This document shows positions 34,859 through 44,717 of a DNA stretch of 64,000 nt, in pieces. The position numbers and the translations under genes were made by a program. Under the pieces are notes generated by a model. It was not told the origin of the DNA. It saw nothing but the letters and a program-made list of their open reading frames with translations, and did no database searches. The DNA comes from an uncultured Flavonifractor sp. (GTDB taxonomy: Bacteria > Bacillota > Clostridia > Oscillospirales > Oscillospiraceae). The stretch covers positions 1 through 64,000 of the forward strand of contig NZ_CALXFV010000001.1 of NCBI RefSeq assembly GCF_944387675.1, read 5' to 3'. Numbering within the stretch: the first letter of the stretch is position 1; every line of letters starts with the position of its first letter.

Positions 34859-35610
34859 CGGCTGGCCTCCCGGAACTCATGGGTAAAGGTGGGGTCATAC
34901 AGCTTGGATCTTTCGTATTTTTCTCCTAAAAAATTACCAATTGTAATCAACGCTGTCTTGGTGATGTGGTTTTCCCGGGCGGTTTGGGCCAGGGTGGACA
35001 CCGTACAGCGGTATACCCGTTCCTCCGGCCAGGTGGCTTTGTACACGATGGCCGCCGGAGTGTGGGGAGGATACCCTCCCGCCGCCAGCTCCTTTTCCAC
35101 CTGCTCCAGCAGACCGGTGGACAAAAAGAGCACCATGGTGCAGCCGTGACCGGCCAGCTTGCGCAGCCGCTCCCCCTCCGGCACCGGCGTGCGGCCCGCC
35201 ATGCGGGTGATGATAACGGACTGTGATACGTCCGGCAGGGTATACTCCGCGCAGAGGGCGGCGGCGGCTCCGGAGAAGGAGGAGACACCGGGGGTCACGT
35301 CGTAGGAGATGCCCCGCCGGTCCAGCTCGTCCATCTGCTCCCGAATGGCCCCGTAGAGAGAGGGGTCGCCAGTGTGGAGCCGGACGGTGGTGCTCCCCGC
35401 CGCCTCGGCGGCGGCCATCACCTCCACCACCTGTTCCAGGGTCATGGAAGCGCTGTCGTGGACCTGACAATCCGCCTTCCGGTACTCCAGCAGGGCGGGA
35501 TTCACCAGGGAGCCGGCATAAATGATCACATCCGCCTCCCCCAGCAGTCTGGCACCCCGTACGGTAATAAGGTCGGCCCCGCCAGGGCCGGCGCCGATGA
35601 AATGTACCAT
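34855..35610 (-). CDS. cbiF: Cobalt-precorrin-4 C11-methyltransferase
   Basis: 251 residues. HFIGAGPGGADLITVRGA, then VVRLHTGDPSLYGAIREQ-type SAM site, DVTPGVSSFSGAAAAL and ENHITKTALITIGNFLG. It adds the C11 methyl group. Start ATG 35610 follows a 61-nt gap after cbiD that contains a palindromic repeat. Confidence 0.94.
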   Translation of the reverse strand: MVHFIGAGPGGADLITVRGARLLGEADVIIYAGSLVNPALLEYRKADCQVHDSASMTLEQVVEVMAAAEAAGSTTVRLHTGDPSLYGAIREQMDELDRRGISYDVTPGVSSFSGAAAALCAEYTLPDVSQSVIITRMAGRTPVPEGERLRKLAGHGCTMVLFLSTGLLEQVEKELAAGGYPPHTPAAIVYKATWPEERVYRCTVSTLAQTARENHITKTALITIGNFLGEKYERSKLYDPTFTHEFREASR

Positions 35611-35636
35611 AATAATTCATGCTCCTGTCTGTATCA

Positions 35637-35669
35637 GTGGGGACCGATGTACGCATCAGTCCCTACGGG
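35637..35669. repeat. Small palindromic intergenic repeat, copy 2
   Basis: GGGACCGATGTACGCATCAGTCCC is a palindrome with arms GGRCYGATG/CATCRGYCC. It starts 2 nt after the cbiD stop and shares about two thirds of its bases with 25402-25433. Confidence 0.5.
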
Positions 35670-35671
35670 CG

Positions 35672-36832
<1,161 letters not shown>

Positions 36833-36847
36833 TCCCATCCTCTCTTT

Positions 36848-36882
36848 CCAAAAAGAAAGCCCTCCCAACAATGAGGGAGGGC
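36848..36882 (-). terminator. Riboswitch-controlled terminator before cbiD
   Basis: On the minus strand GCCCTCCC pairs with GGGAGGGC (36882-36875 with 36866-36859) and is followed by TTTCTTTTT. It lies between the cobalamin aptamer and the cbiD ribosome site and is the likely expression platform. Confidence 0.85.
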
Positions 36883-36934
36883 ATGCCGCCAAAACCTGCC
36901 GCACCTCTCCACCTCAGAGCTACGCAAACGCCCT

Positions 36935-37075
36935 TGCAGTGGGTCTCCTGGCTTGCGCTTCCTCCTCCGGCGCGCCTTCTCAGCCCTGTGGGGCCAATGG
37001 CCTGTGCGCCTTCGTCCACGCTTACAGTAGAGGTAAGACTGCGCCGGATTTTCACCGGCTTCCCCTGATGCGGTA
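36935..37075 (-). ncRNA. Cobalamin riboswitch upstream of cbiD
   Basis: The minus-strand RNA has GGGGAAGCCGGTGAAAATCC, then CGCAGTCTTACCTCTACTGTAA and the B12 box AAGCCAGGAGACCCAC at 36954-36939. Core elements match the AdoCbl riboswitch consensus. Cobalamin would be expected to favour the terminator at 36848-36882 and shut the whole cbi block. Confidence 0.95.
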
Positions 37076-37111
37076 CTCCGCGGCTGCAAGTGCTTTTAAT
37101 TGATCTTGTTC

Positions 37112-37140
37112 ATTATATCAGTCTCTCTGAAAAAAGGCAA
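37112..37140 (-). promoter_or_regulatory. Promoter of the cbi block
   Basis: TTGCCT, a 17-bp spacer and TATAAT on the minus strand place the transcript start near 37105, about 30 nt before the riboswitch. Confidence 0.75.
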
Positions 37141-37165
37141 GGAGAAACGCCGGAATTTGTGGCTT

Positions 37166-37927
37166 TTACTCATGGAGCTTGCCGGCGACGATCATCGGTA
37201 CAAACAGGCCCAGACAGGCCATCAGCGTCAGCCACAGTCTCCCCTCCGCCCACAGCAGCGGGACAAACCACTGGAGGGCCAGGTAGAGCAGGGGAAACAC
37301 CACCGGCGTCACCAGCGTCCACCACCGGGCGGCGCCCAGGAGATAGGGCCAGTTCCGGTTGCTGATGCGGACACCGGCCAGGTTCAGCCGGAAGGGGCCG
37401 CTGCTGAAGGAACTGATGTCGTTTTGATCGTAGTAGGCGGGCAATACGTCGGGGGCGAACAGACAGAACCAACCTCCGAAGAGCAGGCACAGGAACTCCA
37501 CCACTCCCAGGTCATTCCACAGCGCCGGCCAGGAGAAGCCCAACCCGCGCAGGAGCAGCAGCTCCAGAAGGGATGCCGCCGCGGACAGGGCAAACAGCAT
37601 CCCTCTCCCCTTCCGGTTCTTCCGCTTCTGCTGCCGCTGGCTCCCAGACAGCTCCAGGGATCCGGCCACCAGCTCCTCCACCTGCTCCACCGGCAGGGGC
37701 TCCGGCCCCAGCCGCTCCCCCCGGAGCAACTCGGTCACCGTCACTCCCAGGCACTCGGCCAGGGGCGTGAGCAGGGAGATGTCGGGCAGGCTCAGCCCCC
37801 GCTCCCACTTGCTCACCGCCTTGTCGGACACGTAGAGCGTTTCAGCCAGCTCCTTCTGGGTCAGGCCCTTCTCCTTCCGCAGCCGGACAAGGAAGGCCCC
37901 AAAGGCCTCCCGATCAATTTCAAACAT
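37166..37927 (-). CDS. XRE-family helix-turn-helix regulator with membrane domain
   Basis: 253 residues. An N-terminal HTH_3 domain (about 10-65, with GLTQKELAETLYVSDKAVSKWERG) is followed by a charged linker and three to four hydrophobic segments (MLFALSAAASLLELLLL, then FLCLLFGGWFCLF and VFPLLYLALQWFVPLLW). It is probably a membrane-bound DNA-binding regulator; the regulon is unknown. Start ATG 37927 behind AAGGAGG. Confidence 0.85.
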   Translation of the reverse strand: MFEIDREAFGAFLVRLRKEKGLTQKELAETLYVSDKAVSKWERGLSLPDISLLTPLAECLGVTVTELLRGERLGPEPLPVEQVEELVAGSLELSGSQRQQKRKNRKGRGMLFALSAAASLLELLLLRGLGFSWPALWNDLGVVEFLCLLFGGWFCLFAPDVLPAYYDQNDISSFSSGPFRLNLAGVRISNRNWPYLLGAARWWTLVTPVVFPLLYLALQWFVPLLWAEGRLWLTLMACLGLFVPMIVAGKLHE

Positions 37928-37948
37928 GGCACAGCCTCCTTCCCCGCC

Positions 37949-37978
37949 ATTGTAGGACCCCGAGGCCCAATTTGGCAA
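37949..37978 (-). promoter_or_regulatory. Promoter of the XRE regulator gene
   Basis: TTGCCA, an 18-bp spacer and TACAAT on the minus strand, about 22 bp upstream of the ATG. Confidence 0.6.
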
Positions 37979-37999
37979 CCGACTGGCGGTAGAGCGGGC

Positions 38000-38036
38000 A
38001 AAAAAGTGCCGCAGAGGAGATTCCACGGCACTTTTT
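38000..38036 (-). terminator. Terminator after the GNAT gene
   Basis: AAAAAGTGCCG pairs with CGGCACTTTTTT across a 14-nt loop. U-tracts exist on both strands; the minus-strand gene ends exactly here. Confidence 0.85.
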
Positions 38037-38467
38037 CAGCACTCCATGACAAAGTTGGTCAGCAGGACGCCGTGGCGTTCCACCTGCTGCTCCCGTACCA
38101 CCCGCCAACCCCTCCGCTCAAAAAAGGGCCGCGCGGTCAGGGAGGCATGGGTCACCCTGGCGCCGGGCAGGGCGTCGCACAGGGCGGATGCCACCCCCCG
38201 CCGCTGCCAGTCCCTGTGGACATACAGGCGGTCCAGGTAGCCGTCCGGCGCCAGGTCGGCAAATCCCACGATGGCTCCCTCCTCCTCCGCCACCAGTGTG
38301 GTGTGGGCCAGAAAGGAAGCATTCCAGGCCGCCAAATCCACCCGTCCACTGGCCCAGGCGTCCAGCTGCCGGGGGCTGTAATCCCGGGCATTGACCGTGT
38401 GGACGGTCTCATAAAACAGCGCGGCCAAGGCAGGGCAATCCGCCGGGCGGTAGGGACGCAGCGTCAT
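38036..38467 (-). CDS. GNAT family N-acetyltransferase
   Basis: 143 residues. RPYRPADCPALAALFYETV at the start and the acetyl-CoA loop LYVHRDWQRRGVASALC are typical of GNAT enzymes, as is FFERRGWRVVREQQVE near the end. The acceptor substrate is unknown. Start ATG 38467 overlaps the P-type ATPase stop (ATGA), so it is cotranscribed with that pump. Confidence 0.88.
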   Translation of the reverse strand: MTLRPYRPADCPALAALFYETVHTVNARDYSPRQLDAWASGRVDLAAWNASFLAHTTLVAEEEGAIVGFADLAPDGYLDRLYVHRDWQRRGVASALCDALPGARVTHASLTARPFFERRGWRVVREQQVERHGVLLTNFVMEC

Positions 38468-40911
38468 GTCCTCCGCCTCCCCCGCAGGCTCCGCCCCTTA
38501 TCCACCAGGGAGCTGCCCAGCTCAAACAGGTTGAGCATCAGCTTGAGCACCGAATAGGACAATCCCAGGAAGACCAGCAGCACCAGGAAGGGCTGAAGCT
38601 CCAGCAGGCTGAGGCCGAAGTTTTCCCCAAAAAACAGGATGGTCACCGCCGAGGAGCCCGTCATGGCTCCCCACAGCACCCGGCGCTTCCAGTCAAAGGG
38701 CTTGCACACCTGATAGAGCACCAGGATGCCAATGACAATGAGCAGAATGGCGGAGATGGTGGACAGCTCCTCCGTGGTAAAGCCGAAGGCCAGGTAGAAT
38801 GCCTCCACCCCCAGCACCACAATCAGGTCGGCCAGACCCCCGGGCAGGGCGGAGCGGAACACATTGGCCAAAAACTTGCCCTTCACCAGGCTGTGGTTGG
38901 GCTCCAGGGCCAGGAAGAGGGAGGGGACGCCGATGGTCACCGCGCTGAGCAGAGACAGCTGGAGGGGGGTGACGGGGTAGGGTACCGTGGCAAACAGGGA
39001 GATGATGGCCAGGCAGAAGGAGAAGATATTCTTCACCAGGTAGAGGGCGGCGGCCCGCTGGATATTGTTGATCACCCGCCGCCCCTCCGCCACCACCTTG
39101 GGCATGGCGGAGAAGTCGGAGTTGAGGAGCACCAGCTGGGCGGCGTGACAGGCGGCGTCGGCACCGGAGGCCATGGCAATACCGCAGTCGGCGTCCTTCA
39201 GGGCCAGCACATCGTTGACGCCGTCGCCGGTCATAGCCACGGTATGGCCCTCCTTCTGGAGCGCCCGTACCAGTTTGCGCTTCTGGTTGGGAGTCACCCG
39301 GCCGAATACGGTATACTGGCGCGCCGCCCGCTCGATGGCGGCGTCGGACTGGAGGGTGGCGGCGTCCACATACTTGTCCGCCCCCTCTATACCCGCCTGG
39401 CGGGCCACCTCGGACACCGTCACCGGGTTGTCTCCGGAGATGACCTTTACCGCCACCCCCTGCTGGGCAAAGTAGCGGAAGGTCTTGGGTGCGGCGGGAC
39501 GTACCCGGTTGGCCAGCATGGCCAGGGCCATGGGGGACACCCGCCGGGGGTCCAGACCCTGCCGCTGGTCCGGCACGCCGTCATACTCCGCCGCCAGCAG
39601 CACCCGGTACCCCTTGGCGGACCAGGGCTCCACCTGTTCTTTCAGGTCGGCGTACCGCTGGCCCAGGATAAACTCCGGCGCGCCAACCACAAAGCTGCCG
39701 TGGCCGGGGAACACGGCGGCGCTCCACTTGGCCGCCGAGGTGAAAGGGATAACCTGAGCGGCGTGCCAGACGGAGGTGCCGTGGAACTTCTTCTGCATGG
39801 CTCGGCCGGTGTCGTTGTCCGCCTCCATCACCTTATAAAAGGCGTTGAGCGTCTCGGTGACCACCGTCTCGGCGTATTTCTCCTGGTCCAGATAGACCAC
39901 CTCCCCCACCTCCATCTGGGGTTCGGTGATGGTGCCGGTCTTGTCCACACACAGCACATCCACCCGGGCCAGGGTCTCGATGCAGTTCATGTCCTGGGCC
40001 AGCACCTTGCCCTGGGCCAGGCGGATCATGCTCACCGCCAGGGCCACACTGGTGAGCAGGTAAAGCCCCTCGGGAATCATGCCGATCAGGGCGGCCACCA
40101 TGGAGATCACCGCCTCTTGAGCGGTGCGCTCCAGGAAAAAGTATTCCTTGATAAACAGCGCCACCCCGATGGGAACCAACAGGATGCCGATGATTCGGAT
40201 CAGCTTGTCCAGGGAGGACATCATTTCGCTCTTGCCCACAGTGACGTCTTTCTTGGCCTCCAGGGTGAGCTTGGAGGCGTAGGAGTCCGCTCCCACCCGG
40301 TCCAGCCTGGCCCGGCACCGGCCGGCCACCACGAAGGAGCCGGAGAGCAGCTCGTCCCCCGGGTTCTTCACAATGGCGTCCGCTTCGCCGGTGATAAGGG
40401 CCTCGTTCACCTGCACCTGGCCGGAGAGCACCGTGGCGTCGGCAGGTATCTGTTCCCCGGAGGCCAGCTCCGCCACGTCGTCCCGCACCAGCTGGGCCGC
40501 CGGCACCGAGACCACGCTCCCCTCCCGCACCACGTTGGCCCGGGGGGCCGCCAGCAGGCTGAGCTTGTCCACCGTCTGCTTGGAGCGCAGCTGCTGGAAA
40601 ATGCCGATGGCGGTGTTGGCCAGGGCGATAAGCAGAAAGAGCATATCGTCAAAGGACCCCACCGCGATGAGCAGGGCCGCCAGGACAAGAAAGATAAAGT
40701 TAAAAAATGTGCAACAGTTGGCCCGCACAATCTGCCCCACGGTCTTGGTGGGGGATTCCACCGGGTCGTTGGCCCAGCCGTGGTGCTGCCGCTCCTTTAC
40801 CTGGGACAGGTTCAGCCCCTTGTCCGGGTCCGCTGTCACCCGGGGTACCTCCCGCCGGGTCTGCTGCGCTGGTTCCGCCGGTACCTTCCGGCGCGGTCTT
40901 TTGTTCGCCAT
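38464..40911 (-). CDS. P-type cation-transporting ATPase (HAD-IC family)
   Basis: 815 residues. The charged N-terminus is followed by two membrane segments, an actuator domain with ALITGEAD, a pair of segments with MIPEGLYLLTS, the phosphorylation motif CVDKTGTIT, the KVISGDNPVT and MTGDGVNDVLALK hinge motifs, and a C-terminal membrane bundle. It lacks heavy-metal CPx motifs, so Ca2+, Mg2+ or another hard cation is more likely. The layout resembles CtpE-type pumps. Start ATG 40911; a longer upstream frame would cross the promoter. Confidence 0.9.
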   Translation of the reverse strand: MANKRPRRKVPAEPAQQTRREVPRVTADPDKGLNLSQVKERQHHGWANDPVESPTKTVGQIVRANCCTFFNFIFLVLAALLIAVGSFDDMLFLLIALANTAIGIFQQLRSKQTVDKLSLLAAPRANVVREGSVVSVPAAQLVRDDVAELASGEQIPADATVLSGQVQVNEALITGEADAIVKNPGDELLSGSFVVAGRCRARLDRVGADSYASKLTLEAKKDVTVGKSEMMSSLDKLIRIIGILLVPIGVALFIKEYFFLERTAQEAVISMVAALIGMIPEGLYLLTSVALAVSMIRLAQGKVLAQDMNCIETLARVDVLCVDKTGTITEPQMEVGEVVYLDQEKYAETVVTETLNAFYKVMEADNDTGRAMQKKFHGTSVWHAAQVIPFTSAAKWSAAVFPGHGSFVVGAPEFILGQRYADLKEQVEPWSAKGYRVLLAAEYDGVPDQRQGLDPRRVSPMALAMLANRVRPAAPKTFRYFAQQGVAVKVISGDNPVTVSEVARQAGIEGADKYVDAATLQSDAAIERAARQYTVFGRVTPNQKRKLVRALQKEGHTVAMTGDGVNDVLALKDADCGIAMASGADAACHAAQLVLLNSDFSAMPKVVAEGRRVINNIQRAAALYLVKNIFSFCLAIISLFATVPYPVTPLQLSLLSAVTIGVPSLFLALEPNHSLVKGKFLANVFRSALPGGLADLIVVLGVEAFYLAFGFTTEELSTISAILLIVIGILVLYQVCKPFDWKRRVLWGAMTGSSAVTILFFGENFGLSLLELQPFLVLLVFLGLSYSVLKLMLNLFELGSSLVDKGRSLRGRRRT

Positions 40912-40945
40912 GCTCCCGCCTCTGCTTTTCTGGTCTTTTGTTGGC

Positions 40946-40974
40946 ATTATACTGGATTTATTCCCGCCGGACAA
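40946..40974 (-). promoter_or_regulatory. Promoter of the P-type ATPase gene
   Basis: TTGTCC, a 17-bp spacer and TATAAT on the minus strand, 34 bp before the ATG. Confidence 0.75.
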
Positions 40975-41106
40975 GGGCGGCAGGCAAATCTTAACGGTTT
41001 CCTCATATTTTCCCCCTGATTTCCACAGTTCTTTCGGAGACCGTGAAAGTTTCCGGTCTGAGTTCTCCCGTTCCCCGCTATACTGGGTACAAAGGAGGGG
41101 CGCTTC

Positions 41107-41367
41107 ATGGAACTGAAACCGGATCAAAAAACGGCCGCAGCCCGGCTGATCCTGTGCGGCGGCCTGGCGGCGGTGCTCTGGGGGGCGGCGGCAAAGTTTC
41201 CCGGGCTGGAACCCTACCGTCCCTGGCTGGAGGAGCACAAGCTGGAGGCCGGCGCCGCGACGGCGGCGGCGCTGTTTGGGCTGTCCCTGCTGCTGTTTCC
41301 CCTGCCAGAGGGGGAACGGGCGCAGAAGGAGCAGGACACCTGCTGCGGGTACAGCCCCGTGGCATAA
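41107..41367 (+). CDS. Small two-segment membrane protein, unknown function
   Basis: 86 residues. Two hydrophobic stretches (LILCGGLAAVLWGAAA and AATAAALFGLSLLLFPL) are linked by a short polar loop, with a Cys-Cys pair near the C-terminus. An AAAGGAGGGG site lies just before the ATG and a terminator directly follows the stop, which supports a real gene. A TATACT at 41079-41084 may be its -10 box. No family recognised. Confidence 0.7.
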   Translation: MELKPDQKTAAARLILCGGLAAVLWGAAAKFPGLEPYRPWLEEHKLEAGAATAAALFGLSLLLFPLPEGERAQKEQDTCCGYSPVA

Positions 41368-41397
41368 AAAGGAGCCCGCCGCGGCGGGCTCCTTTTT
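41366..41397. terminator. Bidirectional terminator
   Basis: AAAAAGGAGCCCGCC-GC-GGCGGGCTCCTTTTT lies between convergent genes and serves both the small membrane protein and the ROK kinase. Confidence 0.92.
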
Positions 41398-41399
41398 GC

Positions 41400-42350
41400 T
41401 TACCGGAACAGGGGCAGCAGGGCGGCGCCGATGATACCGGCGTCGTTGCCCAGGGCGGCCCGCACCAGGCGGGTGCGGTGGACGCTGTTTCGGGCGTAGT
41501 CCTCCCGATTCAGAATGTAGCGCACCGGAGCCATCAGGGTCTCTCCCTGGGCGGAGGGACCGCCGCCGATGCAGAACACCTCCGGCTGGAAGATATTCAC
41601 CAGGCTGGCCACCCCGCAGCCCAGATAGTCCACGTACTCGTCAATGACCTTGCCGGCGGCGGCATCCCCCTGGGCGGCGGCGTCAAAGGGGGTACGGCCG
41701 TTGACCCCCTCCAGGCCTCCCGCCAGCTGCCACAGCAGGGAGTCCGGGGTCTGCTCCATAATCTGCCGGGTCCGCTTGATAAGGGCGGTGGCGGAACAGT
41801 AGGCCTCAAAGCAGCCCTTCCGGCCGCAGGTACACAGCCGTCCGCCGTGCTCGATGACGAAGTGGCCCACCTCCATACCGGCGTAGTTGAAACCGGTATA
41901 CAGCTTGCCCCCCAGTACCGCGCCGCCGCCCACTCCGGTACCCAGGGTGATGGCCACCATGGACTGACTGCCCTTTCCCGCCCCGGCGGCATATTCCCCC
42001 AGGGCGGCGGCGTTGGCGTCATTTTCCAGATAAATCTGTTTTCCCAGCCGCTTTTCCACCATAGCTGTCAGGGGTACATCCACAAAATTCAGGTTGGACC
42101 AGAACTTGATCAGTCCTGACTGGGGCTCAATGGTGCCGGGGGAGCCGATGCCAACCGACTCCACCTGCTCCAGGGTCACCCCCGCCCGTTCCGCCGCCGC
42201 CCGGGCGGCGGCGGCCATCTGATCGGCCACCTCCTCGGCAGGTACCCCCCTGGGGGTGGGCAGGCTGACCTTGCCCAGGATGGCCCCCTCTCCGTCCACG
42301 ACGGCGGCGGCCACGTTGGTGCCGCCCAGATCAATGCCTAAATAGTACAT
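41400..42350 (-). CDS. ROK family sugar kinase, probable glucokinase
   Basis: 316 residues. ATP-binding GIDLGGTNVAAAVVD at the N-terminus, the catalytic Asp in YLENDANAAALGEY, ITLGTGVGGGAV, and the ROK zinc motif GRLCTCGRKGCFEAYCS. Glucose phosphorylation is most likely, though other hexoses or N-acetylated sugars are possible. Start ATG 42350 with GGAGG upstream. Monocistronic, with its own promoter and terminator. Confidence 0.9.
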   Translation of the reverse strand: MYYLGIDLGGTNVAAAVVDGEGAILGKVSLPTPRGVPAEEVADQMAAAARAAAERAGVTLEQVESVGIGSPGTIEPQSGLIKFWSNLNFVDVPLTAMVEKRLGKQIYLENDANAAALGEYAAGAGKGSQSMVAITLGTGVGGGAVLGGKLYTGFNYAGMEVGHFVIEHGGRLCTCGRKGCFEAYCSATALIKRTRQIMEQTPDSLLWQLAGGLEGVNGRTPFDAAAQGDAAAGKVIDEYVDYLGCGVASLVNIFQPEVFCIGGGPSAQGETLMAPVRYILNREDYARNSVHRTRLVRAALGNDAGIIGAALLPLFR

Positions 42351-42380
42351 ACTCCCGCCTCCTGTGTAGCTTCTGCCGCC

Positions 42381-42409
42381 ATTATAATGCAGCGGGCGGC
42401 CCGGCACAA
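42381..42409 (-). promoter_or_regulatory. Promoter of the ROK kinase gene
   Basis: TTGTGC, a 17-bp spacer and consensus TATAAT on the minus strand. The -35 box abuts the terminator of the preceding unit. Confidence 0.75.
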
Positions 42410-42410
42410 G

Positions 42411-42455
42411 AGGAAACCGCCCCGAAGCGCGCTTTTCGCTTCGGGGCGGTTTCCT
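42411..42455 (-). terminator. Terminator-like hairpin after the flippase-like gene
   Basis: A 19-bp perfect stem (AGGAAACCGCCCCGAAGCG and complement) with a short loop lies 20 nt after the stop. The following bases (CTTGTG) are not a good U-tract, so termination may be partial. Confidence 0.65.
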
Positions 42456-42474
42456 CCGGCTGCGCGGGACACCG

Positions 42475-43545
42475 TCACGCGGCGGTCTCCCGCGCCGGCC
42501 TAGGGAGGGGAGATACATGCCCCGTCCCACGGCTTTTCCGGACATACAGGTGGACCGCCAGGGAGATCACACCGCTGAGTACCATGAAGGAGTAGAAGCT
42601 GATACCCCGTGCCACCAGCACCGCCGGCGTCACCAGCCCGGCCCCGAAGAACAGGCGGAAGGCCTGCAAAAAGCCCCCCTCGGAGGCGCCCACCGCGCCG
42701 GGCAGGGGGAGGGAACCCACCGCCAGGGTGAGCAGGGCCTGGGCGCCCAGCAGCTCCAGCACCCCGTGGCCGCTGAGTCCGAAGGCGCGGTAGACCATAA
42801 AGGGGACGCTGAACAGGGCGGCCAGCTGGAGCACGGTACACCCCAGCAGCCGGACGGGCAGGGTGGGATTGCGCCGCAGGCAGTCCGCGCCCCTGCGGTA
42901 CTCCTCCATCTGCCGCTCCAGCTGGGTCTCCGCGCCCGCCCGGTCCCGGACCAGGCGGAGCTTCACCAGCAGCGAAAGCACCCCGCTGCAGATCCGCCGG
43001 GCGGCGTTGGGCAGAAACATCAGGCAGAGCATCCCCACGGTGAGCGCCACATTCACCAGGATGCCGTAAAACAGCAACAGCATCATGCCGCTGCCCATCT
43101 CCACCAGCAGCCAGGGGAACAGCACCGCCGCCAGTGCGCCGAACAGCAGCAGCGTCACCTGATAGCACATGGCCAGCAGCAGCATGTTCAGCGTGCCGTG
43201 GGCGGCGGAGACCCCGTCCCTGGCCATACAGTAGATCTGGGCGGGCTGACCGCCGGTGGCGGAGGGGGTGATGGCGCTGAAGTAAAATCCCGCGAAGGAA
43301 TAGCTCAGGCAGCGCAGCAGGCTGGTCCTGTGACCCAGGCAGGGGAGGATCTGACGGGTACAGGAAGCCTCAAAGCACAGCATCAGCAGCATCAGCCCCA
43401 GGCCGCCCACCAGCCAGCCCGGCCTGAGCTGCCACAGTACCGATTGCAGGCGGGCGAGCGGCATGTCCCGCAGCAGCACCCAGAAGGTGATGACCATCAG
43501 GACTGCCAGAATCACCGGGCCGATCCGGTTGCTTTTTCTCTGCAT
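42475..43545 (-). CDS. Flippase-like membrane protein (LPG synthase TM/YbhN family)
   Basis: 356 residues with about eight membrane segments. The family region includes YSFAGFYFSAITPSATGGQPAQ and SLPLPGAVGASEGGFLQAF (in part: PLPGAVGASEGGF). Proteins of this group include the membrane part of lysylphosphatidylglycerol synthases and putative lipid flippases. Start ATG 43545 shares a base with the stop of the glycosyltransferase gene, so the pair probably act together in glycolipid export or modification. No aminoacyltransferase domain is present. Confidence 0.85.
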   Translation of the reverse strand: MQRKSNRIGPVILAVLMVITFWVLLRDMPLARLQSVLWQLRPGWLVGGLGLMLLMLCFEASCTRQILPCLGHRTSLLRCLSYSFAGFYFSAITPSATGGQPAQIYCMARDGVSAAHGTLNMLLLAMCYQVTLLLFGALAAVLFPWLLVEMGSGMMLLLFYGILVNVALTVGMLCLMFLPNAARRICSGVLSLLVKLRLVRDRAGAETQLERQMEEYRRGADCLRRNPTLPVRLLGCTVLQLAALFSVPFMVYRAFGLSGHGVLELLGAQALLTLAVGSLPLPGAVGASEGGFLQAFRLFFGAGLVTPAVLVARGISFYSFMVLSGVISLAVHLYVRKSRGTGHVSPLPRPARETAA

Positions 43546-44645
43546 CAGGCGCACACCTCGCTCACACGGGCCGCGGCCGCCACAATTCCCGTCAGGCGGT
43601 CCGGCTCCAGCACACCCTTGAGCAGGCGCATGTTGGCCGACATGGTATCCAGCGCCCGCTGGTCGTAAATCAGCTCCCGAATGGCGTTCAGGCATTTCCC
43701 GCTCTCCTTGCCCGCCACCCGGCCGATGCCCTGGTCCACCAGGAACCGGGCGTTCTTCCGCTCCTGCTCCCAGAAAGGTTCCCAGGCCAGAATGGGCAGC
43801 TCGGAAAAAATGGCCTCAAAGGTGGTGATCCCACCGGGCTTGGTCAGGACCAGATCGGACTGGGACATGTAGTCGTATACCCGGTCGGTAAAGCCCAGAA
43901 CCTGGATATGGGCGTACTTTCCCGCCAGGCGCTCATACAGCCGGCGGTTGCCGCCGGTGATGATGGTGGTGCGGACACCAGGCAGGGCGTCCAGCGCCTC
44001 ATAAAAGCCGTCGCTTCTGGGCATCAGACCCAGGCCGCCCCCCATGATGAGCAGCCGGCGGGGCTCGTTCGCTCCGCGTACCCGCCGCTCCACCGGGCGG
44101 GGAGTGAGAAACTCCGCCCGGACCGGGATGCCGGTGACGCAGATCCGGACCGGGTCCACGCCCTTGTCCGCCAGCTCCTCCCGCACCTCCCGGCTGCCCA
44201 CCATGTAGCAGTCGGTCCCTTCGCAGATCCACTCGGAGTGGGCCGAGATATCGGTGACACAGGTGAGCAGGGGCAGCTTGTCCCCGCTGAGCTCCTTATA
44301 CCGGGACACCACCTGGGCGCAGAAGGGGTGGGTGGCAATCACCGCGTCGGGCCGGCTCTCCGCCAGCAGCTCCTCCAGCTTCTCCACAAAGTGGCCCGAG
44401 AAGCAGACGTGGGCCGGGGTGTTCTCCGTCAGCTTATAATAGGCGTTGAACAGCGCCGGGCCGCAGGTGACCAGCAGGTTGTATCCCTTATATACCACAC
44501 CGGAGAGCTCCGGCATGGCGTAATTCACCAGATCCTCAATGCGCACCTGGGCGCCGGGATAGGCATCCTGAATCTGCTGGGCCAACGACTTGGACACCGA
44601 CCAGTGACCCATGCAGAACTTCCCCGTCAAAATCAATACGTTCAC
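43545..44645 (-). CDS. Diacylglycerol glycosyltransferase-like protein (MGDG synthase/UgtP/MurG superfamily)
   Basis: 366 residues. The N-terminus LILTGKFCMGHWSVSKSLAQ is the GHxS-type start of MGDG synthase-like enzymes, followed by an acceptor domain and a GT28 C-terminal domain (LLIMGGGLGLM, VLGFTDRVYDYMSQSDLVLTKPGG in part, TFEAIFSELPIL). It likely transfers a sugar from a UDP-sugar to diacylglycerol. Start GTG 44645 with AAGGAGGAG. First gene of a two-gene unit. Confidence 0.88.
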   Translation of the reverse strand: MNVLILTGKFCMGHWSVSKSLAQQIQDAYPGAQVRIEDLVNYAMPELSGVVYKGYNLLVTCGPALFNAYYKLTENTPAHVCFSGHFVEKLEELLAESRPDAVIATHPFCAQVVSRYKELSGDKLPLLTCVTDISAHSEWICEGTDCYMVGSREVREELADKGVDPVRICVTGIPVRAEFLTPRPVERRVRGANEPRRLLIMGGGLGLMPRSDGFYEALDALPGVRTTIITGGNRRLYERLAGKYAHIQVLGFTDRVYDYMSQSDLVLTKPGGITTFEAIFSELPILAWEPFWEQERKNARFLVDQGIGRVAGKESGKCLNAIRELIYDQRALDTMSANMRLLKGVLEPDRLTGIVAAAARVSEVCA

Positions 44646-44678
44646 GGAGCTCTCCTCCTTCTACCAGCTGTTAGACAT

Positions 44679-44707
44679 AGTATAGAGGAGCTTTCTTTAG
44701 AAAACTA
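44679..44707 (-). promoter_or_regulatory. Probable promoter of the glycosyltransferase unit
   Basis: TATACT (44684-44679) is a good -10 box, but the -35 position reads TAGTTT, which is poor. A weak -35 plus a direct repeat just upstream suits an activator-dependent promoter. Confidence 0.55.
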
Positions 44708-44717
44708 TGGCCACTTT

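Noticed and set aside
43545..44645. MurG (peptidoglycan glycosyltransferase)
   Set aside because: The GKFCMGHWS start and the coupled flippase-like gene fit MGDG synthase/UgtP-like enzymes better; no mur genes are nearby.
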